Positions 54,446-62,612 of a DNA stretch of 64,000 nucleotides are shown here, in pieces (positions within the stretch are counted from its first letter, which is position 1; the number at the start of each line of letters is the position of its first letter). This stretch comes from GCA-2861595 sp035536185 (GTDB lineage: Bacteria; Actinomycetota; Acidimicrobiia; Acidimicrobiales; GCA-2861595). The notes under the pieces were generated by a model. That model worked only from the letters and a program-made list of their open reading frames with translations. It was not told the origin of the DNA and did not search any database. The stretch is from assembly GCA_035536185.1 (NCBI GenBank), contig DATLOM010000018.1, forward strand, positions 124,001-188,000, given 5' to 3'. Both the position numbers and the translations under genes were made by a program.

Positions 54446-54949
54446 TCAGGAGCCGACGACAATGGGGTCACCCTTCCACCGCTCGGCCATGTCCTCGTGC
54501 TGGATCCGCTCCTGCAGCAGGACGATCCCCTCCAACAGAGCCTCGGGTCGGGGCGGGCAACCGGGTACGTACACGTCGACCGGGATGATCTGGTCGACAC
54601 CCTTGGTCACTGAGTAGCTGTCCCAGTACGGCCCGCCGCAGTTCGCACAGGATCCCATGGAGATGACGTACTTCGGGTCCGGCATCTGCTCCCACAGGCG
54701 GCGGATCGGCGGCGCCATCTTGTCGGTCACCGTTCCCGAGATGACGACGAGATCGGCTTGGCGGGCGCTGGCCGGGAACGGGATGACGCCCAGGCGCATG
54801 ACGTCGTACCGAGGCGAGCCGAAGGCCGCTCCCATCTCGATGGCGCAGCAGGCGAGGCCCCACTGGTACACCCACAGGGAGTACTTGCGGCTGAGGTTGA
54901 GCAGGTAGGTGAGGGGCTTCGGGATGAGCCCCTTCTCGACTAGACCCAC
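54446..54949 (-). CDS. nuoB: NADH-quinone oxidoreductase subunit B
   Basis: NuoB holds the terminal iron-sulfur cluster N2. The 167 residues carry the ligands Cys34-Cys35 (LACCAIEMG), Cys101 (MGSCANCGG) and Cys131 (VPGCPPRPE). The start is GTG at 54949, with GGGAG seven bases upstream, overlapping nuoA by ten bases. The frame is open far upstream, but only through nuoA in the wrong frame. Confidence 0.95.
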   Translation of the reverse strand: MGLVEKGLIPKPLTYLLNLSRKYSLWVYQWGLACCAIEMGAAFGSPRYDVMRLGVIPFPASARQADLVVISGTVTDKMAPPIRRLWEQMPDPKYVISMGSCANCGGPYWDSYSVTKGVDQIIPVDVYVPGCPPRPEALLEGIVLLQERIQHEDMAERWKGDPIVVGS

Positions 54950-55305
54950 CTCAGCACTCCCTTGCGCCAGGCGTAGATCAGGCCCAGGGCGAGGATGAAG
55001 ATGAAGATGAGCATCTCCACCAGCCCGAAGACCCCCAGAGCCTCCAGCTGGATGGCCCAGGGGAAGATGAACACGGCCTCCACGTCGAACATGACGAACA
55101 GCAGGGCGAAGATGTAGTAGCGCACCTGGCTCTGGGACCAACCGGTGCCGACGGGGTCGACGCCGCTCTCGTAGGAGATGTACTTCTGGGGCTGCGGACG
55201 GGTCGGGCGCAGGAGGCTGCCGGCCCCCAGCATGGCCCCCACCATGGCCACCGCGGCACAACCGAAGATGAGGACGCTGAGATAGCCCCGGAGGAACTGC
55301 GACAT
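54940..55305 (-). CDS. nuoA: NADH-quinone oxidoreductase subunit A
   Basis: NuoA is a three-helix membrane subunit near the quinone site. The 121 residues contain KYISYESGVDPVGTGW, the conserved loop with the cysteine position replaced by Ser/Gly-type residues as in many bacteria, and FALLFVMFDVEAVFIFPWA. It is the first gene of the operon; the promoter should lie in the 295-bp gap to the divergent glycosylphosphotransferase gene. Confidence 0.95.
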   Translation of the reverse strand: MSQFLRGYLSVLIFGCAAVAMVGAMLGAGSLLRPTRPQPQKYISYESGVDPVGTGWSQSQVRYYIFALLFVMFDVEAVFIFPWAIQLEALGVFGLVEMLIFIFILALGLIYAWRKGVLRWV

Positions 55306-55600
55306 CGCGGCGGGAGCCTAACCGCATGGTTTCTGGACCTGCCACACCCGACCCCGGCGGCCACGCAGTGGCGTCCACCGACACGAGGTCGGTGTGGCGA
55401 TTTCGTGCATTACCACGCTGAGTGATGGGTCGAGCCGCATCAGTGGGGTTTTGCCCTGCAAACAACGTAGTGAAAGTCACCCAAAGAGGGGTTCCATCCC
55501 ACCACTGGGGGCGCGAAGTTAGGTACAGGTTCCGAAGAGCCATGTCGGGTTGTGGCCCAGGCGTGGTGCGAGACACTGACCAACACCACTGAGGGCACAC
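55306..55600. other. Divergent spacer between nuoA and the glycosylphosphotransferase gene, with a nested stem
   Basis: No gene was found. On the plus strand CAGTGG (55441) pairs with CCACTG (55502) and encloses a smaller perfect hairpin GTGA-AAG-TCAC, making a compact fold in the 5' region of the downstream gene. I cannot match it to a known riboswitch. GAGGG five bases before the GTG at 55601 is the likely ribosome site. Confidence 0.35.
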
Positions 55601-57049
55601 GTGACACTGGCGACCAGAGCGAAAAGACAATCACCCGGCTTTCGCTGGAACCCCCCCTTCCGGCGGGCGGCGGGTGTGGTCGAGGTGGACTTCGAGACGC
55701 CACCGAGGGCGCGGGCACGGTCGGGACAGCGGCTTGCCGTCGTTCGGCTGCTCCCGGTCCTGTTGGACTCGGCCTGCCTGGCCGTTGCGTGGCTGGCCGT
55801 CGTCGCCGTGCTGGGAACGCCGAGCTCGATGGAGACGGCGTCGTTCACCGGTTTCGCCATCGCCTCGATGATCGTCGCCGGCCTCATCCACGCCTTCATG
55901 GGGCTGTACGCCGCAGGTCCCGCCGCCCTGGGCATCATCGACGTCACCAACGTCGTACGCGCCTCGCTGGGCTGGGGCACCCTCGCCGCCGGCGCCGCGT
56001 TCCTGATCGAGCCGCCCATCCCGCAGGCATGGGTGGCCCTGTCCTGCCTCTTCGGCTGCGTGCTCGTCGCCGCCACCAGGCGGGCCCTGTGGCACTGGTG
56101 CCCCGACCACGGCAAGAGCCTGTACGGCCGCCCTTCACCGGCCGATCCGGACGTTCGCCTGGGGTACGACATGGGCCGCCTCCGGAAGCGCTACATGGTG
56201 ATCGCGGCCATGGGAGGACGGCGGCAGCGTTGCCAGGAGGTGCTCAAGCGGGGCGTCGACCTCGTCCTGACGCCCGTGATCATCGCCTTCACGTTGCCGG
56301 TCATGGCTGTGGCCGCGCTCGTGATCCTCGTGAGCGAGGGCCGGCCCATCCTGTTCCGCCAGCGCAGGGTCGGGCGCAACGGGGTCCCGTTCACCATCTT
56401 CAAGTTCCGCACGATGGTGCCGGATGCCGAGAAGCAGCTGATCGACCTGCGCGAGCTCAACGAGCGGGACGGTCCCCTGTTCAAGCTGACCCACGATCCG
56501 AGGGTCACCCGTACCGGCCGGCTCCTCCGAGAATCGAGCATCGACGAGCTGCCCCAGCTGTTCAACGTCCTCGTCGGGACCATGAGCCTCGTCGGGCCCC
56601 GGCCGGCGCTGGCGGACGAGACCGAGCTGTTCGAAGCGGACCTGCTGCGCCGGCACCACCTTCGCCCCGGGATCACCGGGCTCTGGCAGGTGCGCTCGCG
56701 GGACGACGCTTCCTTCGAGTCCTACCGGTACCTCGACCTCTGCTACCTGGAGAACTGGTCCGTCCTGACCGACATGGTCATCCTCTTCGCCACTGTGCCC
56801 GCCGTCCTCCGCCGTGGCTGGAGCCTCCTCCTGCGGGCGGCACCGGGCAACTCGTTCTCGGCAGGACGGCGCCTCATGGTCAGGCTCGGCCGTCGCCCGC
56901 AGGATGACGGTGGCGTCCTTGCTCCGGCCGGAGCGTCTCTCTTCCCCGCCGCCACCGCTTCAGCACCGGGGGTGCGCGAGGTGATCCTGAGCTCGAGCCT
57001 GGACGTGGCCCTTCCTATGAACGAGGCGGGGCTCAGCCAAGGACGGTGA
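55601..57049 (+). CDS. Exopolysaccharide polyprenyl glycosylphosphotransferase (WbaP/CpsE type)
   Basis: This 482-residue membrane enzyme should attach the first sugar phosphate to undecaprenyl phosphate. The N-terminal half has about four transmembrane helices (45-160) and the C-terminal half is the bacterial sugar transferase domain: KRGVDLVLTPVIIAFTLPVM, FRQRRVGRNGVPFTIFKF, RTGRLLRESSIDELPQLFNV, SLVGPRPAL and PGITGLWQV. A 60-residue disordered tail follows. The start is GTG at 55601. It heads the exopolysaccharide region and its end overlaps the convergent secreted-protein gene by 17 bp. Confidence 0.93.
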   Translation: MTLATRAKRQSPGFRWNPPFRRAAGVVEVDFETPPRARARSGQRLAVVRLLPVLLDSACLAVAWLAVVAVLGTPSSMETASFTGFAIASMIVAGLIHAFMGLYAAGPAALGIIDVTNVVRASLGWGTLAAGAAFLIEPPIPQAWVALSCLFGCVLVAATRRALWHWCPDHGKSLYGRPSPADPDVRLGYDMGRLRKRYMVIAAMGGRRQRCQEVLKRGVDLVLTPVIIAFTLPVMAVAALVILVSEGRPILFRQRRVGRNGVPFTIFKFRTMVPDAEKQLIDLRELNERDGPLFKLTHDPRVTRTGRLLRESSIDELPQLFNVLVGTMSLVGPRPALADETELFEADLLRRHHLRPGITGLWQVRSRDDASFESYRYLDLCYLENWSVLTDMVILFATVPAVLRRGWSLLLRAAPGNSFSAGRRLMVRLGRRPQDDGGVLAPAGASLFPAATASAPGVREVILSSSLDVALPMNEAGLSQGR

Positions 57050-58973
57050 CGGCGACGACGGGGCTGGGCGGCGGGTTGCTGCCGAGGGAGCCGTCGAAAG
57101 GCTTGTCGCTGAACACGAAGGCACCGCCGTCGGCCGCCACCAGCAGGTAGCCGTTGCCGTAGCTGACCATCCCGCTGACCGGCTTGTTCAGGCGGAGGTC
57201 GCCGAGCGAGCCCCTGAACGGGGCACTGAAGGCGAACACACCTCCGTCGGAGGCCACCATGTAGTAGCCGTCACCGTCGGGGTCGGGTACGAGCGACTGG
57301 ACCGGGGCGTTCAGGCGCTTGCCGCCCATCGACCCGTGGAACGCGGCGGCGCCGAAGGCGAAGGTGCCCCCGTCGGAAGCGACCATGTAGTAGCCGTCAC
57401 CGCGGGAGGTGGTGACCGAGTCCCGGATCGGCCCGTTCAGCGGCTTTCCCGCCATGTCGCCGAAGTGGGTCGCGTCGCCAAAGGTGAGCACCCGGCCTTT
57501 GGTGGTGAACATCCAGTAGCCGTTGCCGCTCCTGGTCCTCGACAGCGACGTGACGGACTCGCCGGCAGAGAGGGGCGTGGCATTTCCGTGCCAACGGGCG
57601 GTGCCGAACGCGAAGACCCGGCCGGCGGTGTCGACGACCCAGTACCCGTCCCCCCCGCTGGTGGCCTCGATGTCCACCGCGTTGGCATCCCTAACCGGGG
57701 CGTTGCCAAGGTAGGGGGCGGCGCCGAAGGCGTAGACGGCACCCTTCTGAGCCACCATCCAGTAGCCCGACCGGCCCGAAGAGGGCCGGGCGCCGATGGA
57801 TCCCCCGGAGAGCAGTGCGGGCTCGCCGAACGGCGGTGCCAGCGCCACCCGGGGGGTGCCGCCGCCACCGATGCTGCCGGGGCCGTTGTTCGTGACGTGG
57901 TGGAGCTGGTCGAAGAGGCGGTTCATGTCCCGGTTCCAGGCGGTGTCGGACCAGCCTGAGTTCGAATAGGTCGACATGTTGATGCCGGCGGCGGCCATCT
58001 CGGCCTTGACGCCGTGCTCGACGTTGAGCAGGTTCTGGCCCCAGCCGGTGTCGAACCCGGAGTTGTCCACGACGTAGGAGCCGTAGTTCTGCCACGCCTC
58101 GGCCAGCTTGCGGGCGGGGCCGGTCTCCAGACCGAGGGAGTTGATGTCGACCCAGCCCGGGATGGAGAGCAGCGATCCCATCTTGAGGATCGGGGTGTAG
58201 CCGCGGGCGTTGACGCCGTAGTTCTGTCCGGTGTTGTTCGAGTCGGCGGCGTAGGCCGGCCACTGGTAGGCGTTGCGGTCCGCTTCACGGGTGCCCCACC
58301 GGCTCATGTCGACGGTCAACTTGGTGACGTGGCGGATCGGGGCGACACCGGTCAGCTCCCCTCGGCGGATGCTGCCGCCGACGCCGCTCAGACCGGAGCC
58401 GCCGTGGCCGCCGAAGAACGACGACGGCCGGCCGTTGCCGTAGAGGTCGAGGGTGCTGCGAAGGCCGTCGCCGGTGAGGCTGGCCGGGCCTCCGGCGTCG
58501 CACCGGGACAGGTAGTTGAACTCCCGGATGGTCCGCCCGTCGGCCAGCAGGGCTCCGCCGGCCAGGTTGGGCATCTTGCCCTCCCAGCTCCCGTCACCGG
58601 GGGCCACCACGTAGTCATCGGGGATGGGAAGGGAGACGCCGCTGCTGGCGTCGCCACTCTGGTGGCAACGGGCCGGCCAGGCGTGGGTGTGCACCGGCCG
58701 CAGCGGGCTGGACGGCGCCATGACGATCGGGTTGGAGTCGGTTCCGTACCCGTTTGGCGGCTGGAAGAAGTTCGGATCGGCGAAGGTCGCCCCCGAGCCC
58801 ACGGGCATGTTCCAGATGCTGTCGGATGAGAACGGCCAGGCGTAGGGGTTCCGGGCGGTGGGATCGGCCGCCGCTGCGGTCGGGGAGAGGCTCAGCCCGA
58901 CGAGGCCGGAGATGAGGGTGAGGGCGGCGGCGAGCAGCGCGATGCCGGCATGCCGGCGGGGGGGCGATTGCAT
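57033..58973 (-). CDS. Secreted protein, unknown N-terminal domain plus six GYWMVA-type repeats; c-di-GMP riboswitch controlled
   Basis: This 646-residue protein has a signal peptide (LLAAALTLISGLVGLSL) and then an unknown domain of about 350 residues (WPFSSDSIWNMPVGSGATF, YLSRCDAGGPASLTGDGLRS, SSFFGGHGGSGLSGVGG). Residues 396-646 hold six repeats of about 41 residues with the pattern G-Y-W/Y-M-V-A-x-D-G-G-x-F-A-F-G, likely a beta-propeller. The first 370 residues closely match the neighbouring gene. An aptamer of the cyclic-di-GMP-I class lies in its 5' leader. The role is probably in the surface or matrix; no enzyme activity can be assigned. Confidence 0.85.
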   Translation of the reverse strand: MQSPPRRHAGIALLAAALTLISGLVGLSLSPTAAAADPTARNPYAWPFSSDSIWNMPVGSGATFADPNFFQPPNGYGTDSNPIVMAPSSPLRPVHTHAWPARCHQSGDASSGVSLPIPDDYVVAPGDGSWEGKMPNLAGGALLADGRTIREFNYLSRCDAGGPASLTGDGLRSTLDLYGNGRPSSFFGGHGGSGLSGVGGSIRRGELTGVAPIRHVTKLTVDMSRWGTREADRNAYQWPAYAADSNNTGQNYGVNARGYTPILKMGSLLSIPGWVDINSLGLETGPARKLAEAWQNYGSYVVDNSGFDTGWGQNLLNVEHGVKAEMAAAGINMSTYSNSGWSDTAWNRDMNRLFDQLHHVTNNGPGSIGGGGTPRVALAPPFGEPALLSGGSIGARPSSGRSGYWMVAQKGAVYAFGAAPYLGNAPVRDANAVDIEATSGGDGYWVVDTAGRVFAFGTARWHGNATPLSAGESVTSLSRTRSGNGYWMFTTKGRVLTFGDATHFGDMAGKPLNGPIRDSVTTSRGDGYYMVASDGGTFAFGAAAFHGSMGGKRLNAPVQSLVPDPDGDGYYMVASDGGVFAFSAPFRGSLGDLRLNKPVSGMVSYGNGYLLVAADGGAFVFSDKPFDGSLGSNPPPSPVVAVTVLG

Positions 58974-58996
58974 GGTCTTGGCTCCAGCGGGACCAG
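58974..58996 (-). promoter_or_regulatory. Expression platform between riboswitch 1 and the start codon
   Basis: GGTCCTGG and CCAAGACC can pair (one mismatch) around a loop containing the ribosome site GGAG, eight bases before the ATG. The GGTC at its left edge is also the 3' strand of the aptamer P1 stem, so the two structures exclude each other. This suggests translational control; the direction is inferred, not shown. Confidence 0.45.
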
Positions 58997-59085
58997 GACC
59001 GGTCGGTTTCGGTAGTCCGGCTAGGTCAATGACCCCCGTGACTTTGCGCCTCCGCCTCGCGACGGATTTGCCGGTTCGACCGATC
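58997..59085 (-). ncRNA. Cyclic-di-GMP-I (GEMM-I) riboswitch 1
   Basis: On the minus strand the conserved pieces are in order: P1 GATCGGTCG pairing with CGACCGGTC, then CCGGCAAATCCG, a P2 stem CCGTC-GCGA-GGCGG with a GNRA loop, the signature GGCGCAAAGTCACGGG, a P3 stem GGTC-ATT-GACC, and TAGCCGGACTACCG. This fits the Rfam cyclic di-GMP-I consensus by eye, including the tetraloop and the CGCAAAG segment. It lies 24 bases before the ATG of the secreted protein gene. Confidence 0.88.
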
Positions 59086-59172
59086 TAACGGACGTTTCTT
59101 CAGCCTTGATCGACAGGTGCAGCGAGGGGCTTTAGCGGGCGATCCCGGACGTGGTTCGTCCATCGGAGGTGT
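59086..59172. other. Spacer between the second secreted gene and riboswitch 1
   Basis: This 87-bp gap should hold the promoter of the downstream gene. A TTAGAT lies just before the aptamer and is also present before riboswitch 2, but it is too close to the aptamer to be a clean -10. No terminator was evident. Confidence 0.3.
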
Positions 59173-60849
59173 TCATCGGCTCGACTGCTTCTTGAGCCTG
59201 GGCGCCTTCGTGGTCGTGGTGGTGGCCGGCATCGTGGTCGTGGTCGTGGTCGTCGTCGTGGCGATCGTCGGAATCGTCGTGGTCGTGGTCGTGGTCGTGG
59301 TGGTGGTCGTCACCACCGCGTCCGCTCGGGTGAAGCCGGCCTCGGCGTAGAAAACGTTCCCGTTGGTCAGGGTCATCCGGGCACCGATCCGGTGGGTGCC
59401 CAGCGACAGTTGCCTCAGCGGGGTCGCCAGACTGGTGCTCTGCTCGAAGTCGTAAGGCGTGGCCGCCTCCGATCGGGTATCGACGCCGTCGAGCGTGAAG
59501 CTCACCGCGGTTACGCCCGGATCGTTCACGAAGACATAGGTCTGGCTGTCGACGGCGGTGTCCCGGAGGGCTCGCCCGTTGCTGCGGTCGGCGTTGTCGC
59601 TGACCCTGATCAGGTCGACCATGTCGACGGGAGCAGTGGTTGTCGGAGCCGGCGTGGTCGTCGTGGTCGTGGTCACGTCCGGTGCCGGGCTCGACGCTGT
59701 GGCGAACGGCGGCGCCAGGGCCACCCGGGGGGTGCCGCCGCCGCCCACGGTGGCCGCGCTGTTGTTGGTGACGTGGCGGAGCTGGTCGAAGAGGCGGTTC
59801 ATGTCCCGGTTCCAGGCCGTGTTGGCCCAACCCGAGCTCGCGTAGGTCGACATGTCGATGCCGGCGGCGGCCATCTCGGCCTTGACGCCGTGCTCGACGT
59901 TCAGCAGGTTCTGCCCCCAGCCGGTGTCGAAGCCGGAGTTGTCCACGATGTAGGAGCCGTAGTCCTGCCAGGCCTGGGCCAGCTTGCGGGCCGGTCCGGT
60001 CTCCAGGCCGATGGCGTTGACATCCACCCAACCCGGGATGGACAGCAGCGACCCCATCTTGAGGATCGGGGTGTAGCCGCTGGCGTTGACGCCGTAGGTC
60101 TGGCCGGTGTTCTCGGAGTCGGCGGCATAGGCGGGCCACTGGTAGGCGTTGCGGCCCCCTTCACGGGTGCCCCACCGGCTCATGTCGACGGTCAACTTGG
60201 TGGCGTGGCGGATCGGCTCGGCACCGGTGAGCTCACCCCGGCGGATGCTGCCCCCGACCCCGCTCAGCCCTGAGCCGCCGTGGCCGCCGAAGAACGAGGA
60301 CGGCCGGCCGTTGCCGTAGAGGTCGAGGGTGCTGCGCAGCCCGTCGCCCGTGAGGCTGATCGGACCTCCGGCGCTGCAGCGGGAGAGGTAGTTGAACTCA
60401 CGGATGGTGCGCCCGTCGCCCAGCAGGATCCCACCCGCCAGGTTGGGCATGTTGCCCTCCCAGCTGCCGTCGCCGGGGGCCACGATGTAGCCGTCGGGGA
60501 TCGGGAGTGACACTCCGCTGTAGGTGTCGCCACTCTGGTAACAGCGGGCCGGCCAGGCGTGGGTGTGGACCGGCCGCAGCGGGCTGGACGGCGCCATGAC
60601 GATCGGGTTCGAGTCGGTGCCGTACCCGTTGGGCGGCTGGAAGAAGTTCGGGTCCGAGAAGGTCGCTCCCGAACCGACCGGCATGTTCCAGATGCTGTCG
60701 GATGAGAACGGCCAGGTGTACGGGTTGCGACTGGTAGCCTCGGCGGCAGCTCCCGTCTGGGAGAGGTTCAACCCGACCAGCCCCGAAGCAAGGGTGAGGA
60801 GGGCAGCGAACACCGGAACGCCCGAACGGCGGCGGGTGGGCGATTGCAT
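59173..60849 (-). CDS. Secreted paralogue with Ig-like domain and Thr-rich tail; c-di-GMP riboswitch controlled
   Basis: This 558-residue protein has a signal peptide (VFAALLTLASGLVGLNL) and the same unknown N-terminal domain as its neighbour (WPFSSDSIWNMPVGSGATF, GGHGGSGLSGVGG), nearly identical over about 350 residues. Its C-terminal part differs: a Thr/Pro linker, an Ig-like or carbohydrate-binding-like module (SFTLDGVDTRSEAATPYDF, LSLGTHRIGARMTLTNG), then two long Thr runs and a basic end KAPRLKKQSSR. The tail could span the cell wall or be O-glycosylated. Both genes arose by tandem duplication; the 5' leader and riboswitch were copied too. Confidence 0.85.
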   Translation of the reverse strand: MQSPTRRRSGVPVFAALLTLASGLVGLNLSQTGAAAEATSRNPYTWPFSSDSIWNMPVGSGATFSDPNFFQPPNGYGTDSNPIVMAPSSPLRPVHTHAWPARCYQSGDTYSGVSLPIPDGYIVAPGDGSWEGNMPNLAGGILLGDGRTIREFNYLSRCSAGGPISLTGDGLRSTLDLYGNGRPSSFFGGHGGSGLSGVGGSIRRGELTGAEPIRHATKLTVDMSRWGTREGGRNAYQWPAYAADSENTGQTYGVNASGYTPILKMGSLLSIPGWVDVNAIGLETGPARKLAQAWQDYGSYIVDNSGFDTGWGQNLLNVEHGVKAEMAAAGIDMSTYASSGWANTAWNRDMNRLFDQLRHVTNNSAATVGGGGTPRVALAPPFATASSPAPDVTTTTTTTPAPTTTAPVDMVDLIRVSDNADRSNGRALRDTAVDSQTYVFVNDPGVTAVSFTLDGVDTRSEAATPYDFEQSTSLATPLRQLSLGTHRIGARMTLTNGNVFYAEAGFTRADAVVTTTTTTTTTTTTIPTIATTTTTTTTTMPATTTTTKAPRLKKQSSR

Positions 60850-60872
60850 GGTCTTGGCTCCAAAGGGACCAG

Positions 60873-60961
60873 GACCGGTCGGTTTCGGTAGTCCGGCTGG
60901 GTACGAGACCTCCGTGACTTTGCGTCTCCGCCTCGCGACGGATTTGCCGGTTCGACCGATC
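60873..60961 (-). ncRNA. Cyclic-di-GMP-I (GEMM-I) riboswitch 2
   Basis: This aptamer is the partner copy of riboswitch 1. It has P1 GATCGGTCG/CGACCGGTC, CCGGCAAATCCG, the GCGA-capped stem, GACGCAAAGTCACGG, a different P3 loop (GGT-CTCGT-ACC) and CAGCCGGACTACCG. Changes from copy 1 lie mainly in P3 and leave the pairing possible, which supports selection on the RNA. The same GGAG-containing hairpin follows before the ATG at 60849. Confidence 0.88.
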
Positions 60962-61066
60962 TAAGCGGGCGGGACCTCGTCTCCATCGGCCGGCGCTCGG
61001 TGGTGCTTGAGCGCGACGTTCCCGCTGAGCCAACGTGCGTAAGGGCCCCCGTAGCGGAACGGAAGA

Positions 61067-62569
61067 TCAGGGATGCGTCGCGGGCTCCGGCACCGATGTC
61101 GTGGCGATACGCACCTGCCACGCCGGATTGCGGCTGAGGGCCCATGCAAGGGGCACGCACAGGTACCACTGCACCACCGGCTGGGCCAGCAGGTTCTCCG
61201 ACGAGCACTGGACGACGAACGCGGCAAATGCGGCGGCGGCGCCGACGACCACGCCTCGATTGATCCCCGCCGGCAGGGCCCGCAGCGCCCGCCTCAGCTC
61301 GAAGGTCACGGCCAGGAAGAAGGCCACAAGAGCGAGTAGCCCGGCGGCCCCGGTCTCGACGACTGCCTGGACGAAAACGTTGTGGGGAGGAAGCTTGTAT
61401 GCGGTACGGCGCTCCACGACGTTGAGCCCGATACCTGTGATCGGCCCGTCCGACGTGAAGGGCAGTACGTCCTGCCAGTACTGGATCCGCCATGACAACG
61501 AGTCGGGGTCGCCGATCACCGAACCGGAGTCGCCGCCGAGGTCAGCCAGGCGGCTGGCCGCCGACGGAACGGCCAGCAGGACGACGGCAGTGCCCGCGAT
61601 CACGAGCCAGATGAGGCGCCGGTCCTGGAGCCATCCGATGAGCATCACGCCGACGAAGGCCGCCGCCCAAGCTCCCCTGGCATAGGTGAAGAACAGCAGG
61701 AACCCCGACGCGCCGGCCACGGTCACGATCCCGACGCGGACGAAGCGGCGGACGTGGGGCAACAGAGCCACCGCCACCGGGAAGAGCATGGTGAGATAGG
61801 CGGCGAACACGTTGGGATGGACGAAGGTCCCCTGAATGCGGCCGACGTCGAGGGCCGGACCGTAGAGCGGGACCTCGGGGACGTTGCCTTGAAGCTGAAG
61901 GGCGGCCGTGAAGGCGGGAACGATCATCGAAGCGAAGGTGGCCACGAGGAGACCGGGGAGCCGATCGGGCCGGTCGCGCAGCGCCTGCTCGAGGACGATG
62001 AGCATGACCGCGGTCGACACCACCCTCAGGGCCGCCTGGAAGCTGACAGTCGGGGCGTCCGAGGTGACCGAGCTCAGGACGCAGACCCCGGCCAGCGCCA
62101 CGAAGGCGAGGCTCGAGCGGGAGGAGACGATGGGCAGGCCCGAACGCCAGCGCCGGTAGAGCCAGACGGCCGAAGCACACAGGATCACCATGCCGAGGAC
62201 CGTCGACGGTTCGGCGGGGAGAGCAGCCTCTCCGGACTTGAAGTAGTCGAGCCCCGGCCGGCTGGCGAAGACGATCACGACCGCGGCCCAGAACCGGCTG
62301 GCCGCCCAGCGGACGGTCGTGTACCCGACGACCACAGCCAGTATGCCGAAGAGGGGCAGCCCCAGGCCCGGACGGGAGGCCGAGACGGCGCCGGTGACGA
62401 CGGACGCGACCACGACGGCTACGGCGAGCATTGGGAGGAACAGACCTGACCGCTCGGCCGCTGCAGGCGAAGACCCGTTGTCACTCCGGGAGTCGCTATG
62501 GCCGCCCGCACCACCGCTTCGGGAGGCTCTGAACGCCTGCGTGGTGGGCGCCCCGCCTGTCGGGCTCAC
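61067..62569 (-). CDS. O-antigen ligase/polymerase-like membrane protein
   Basis: This 500-residue protein has about eleven transmembrane helices and the Wzy_C/WaaL signature: GRIQGTFVHPNVFAAYLTML before a large loop with WRIQYWQDVLPFTSDGPI, GIGLNVVE and HNVFVQAVVETGAAGLLAL. Such proteins polymerise or ligate lipid-linked glycans; which one cannot be told here. The start is GTG at 62569, 43 bp after the Wzz-like gene, so the two form an operon. The N-terminal 40 residues are a Ser/Gly-rich cytoplasmic tail. Confidence 0.88.
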   Translation of the reverse strand: MSPTGGAPTTQAFRASRSGGAGGHSDSRSDNGSSPAAAERSGLFLPMLAVAVVVASVVTGAVSASRPGLGLPLFGILAVVVGYTTVRWAASRFWAAVVIVFASRPGLDYFKSGEAALPAEPSTVLGMVILCASAVWLYRRWRSGLPIVSSRSSLAFVALAGVCVLSSVTSDAPTVSFQAALRVVSTAVMLIVLEQALRDRPDRLPGLLVATFASMIVPAFTAALQLQGNVPEVPLYGPALDVGRIQGTFVHPNVFAAYLTMLFPVAVALLPHVRRFVRVGIVTVAGASGFLLFFTYARGAWAAAFVGVMLIGWLQDRRLIWLVIAGTAVVLLAVPSAASRLADLGGDSGSVIGDPDSLSWRIQYWQDVLPFTSDGPITGIGLNVVERRTAYKLPPHNVFVQAVVETGAAGLLALVAFFLAVTFELRRALRALPAGINRGVVVGAAAAFAAFVVQCSSENLLAQPVVQWYLCVPLAWALSRNPAWQVRIATTSVPEPATHP

Positions 62570-62612
62570 AGGAAAACGGCCCGGTCAGCGGGCGGCGTCG
62601 GCCGCCGACCCA

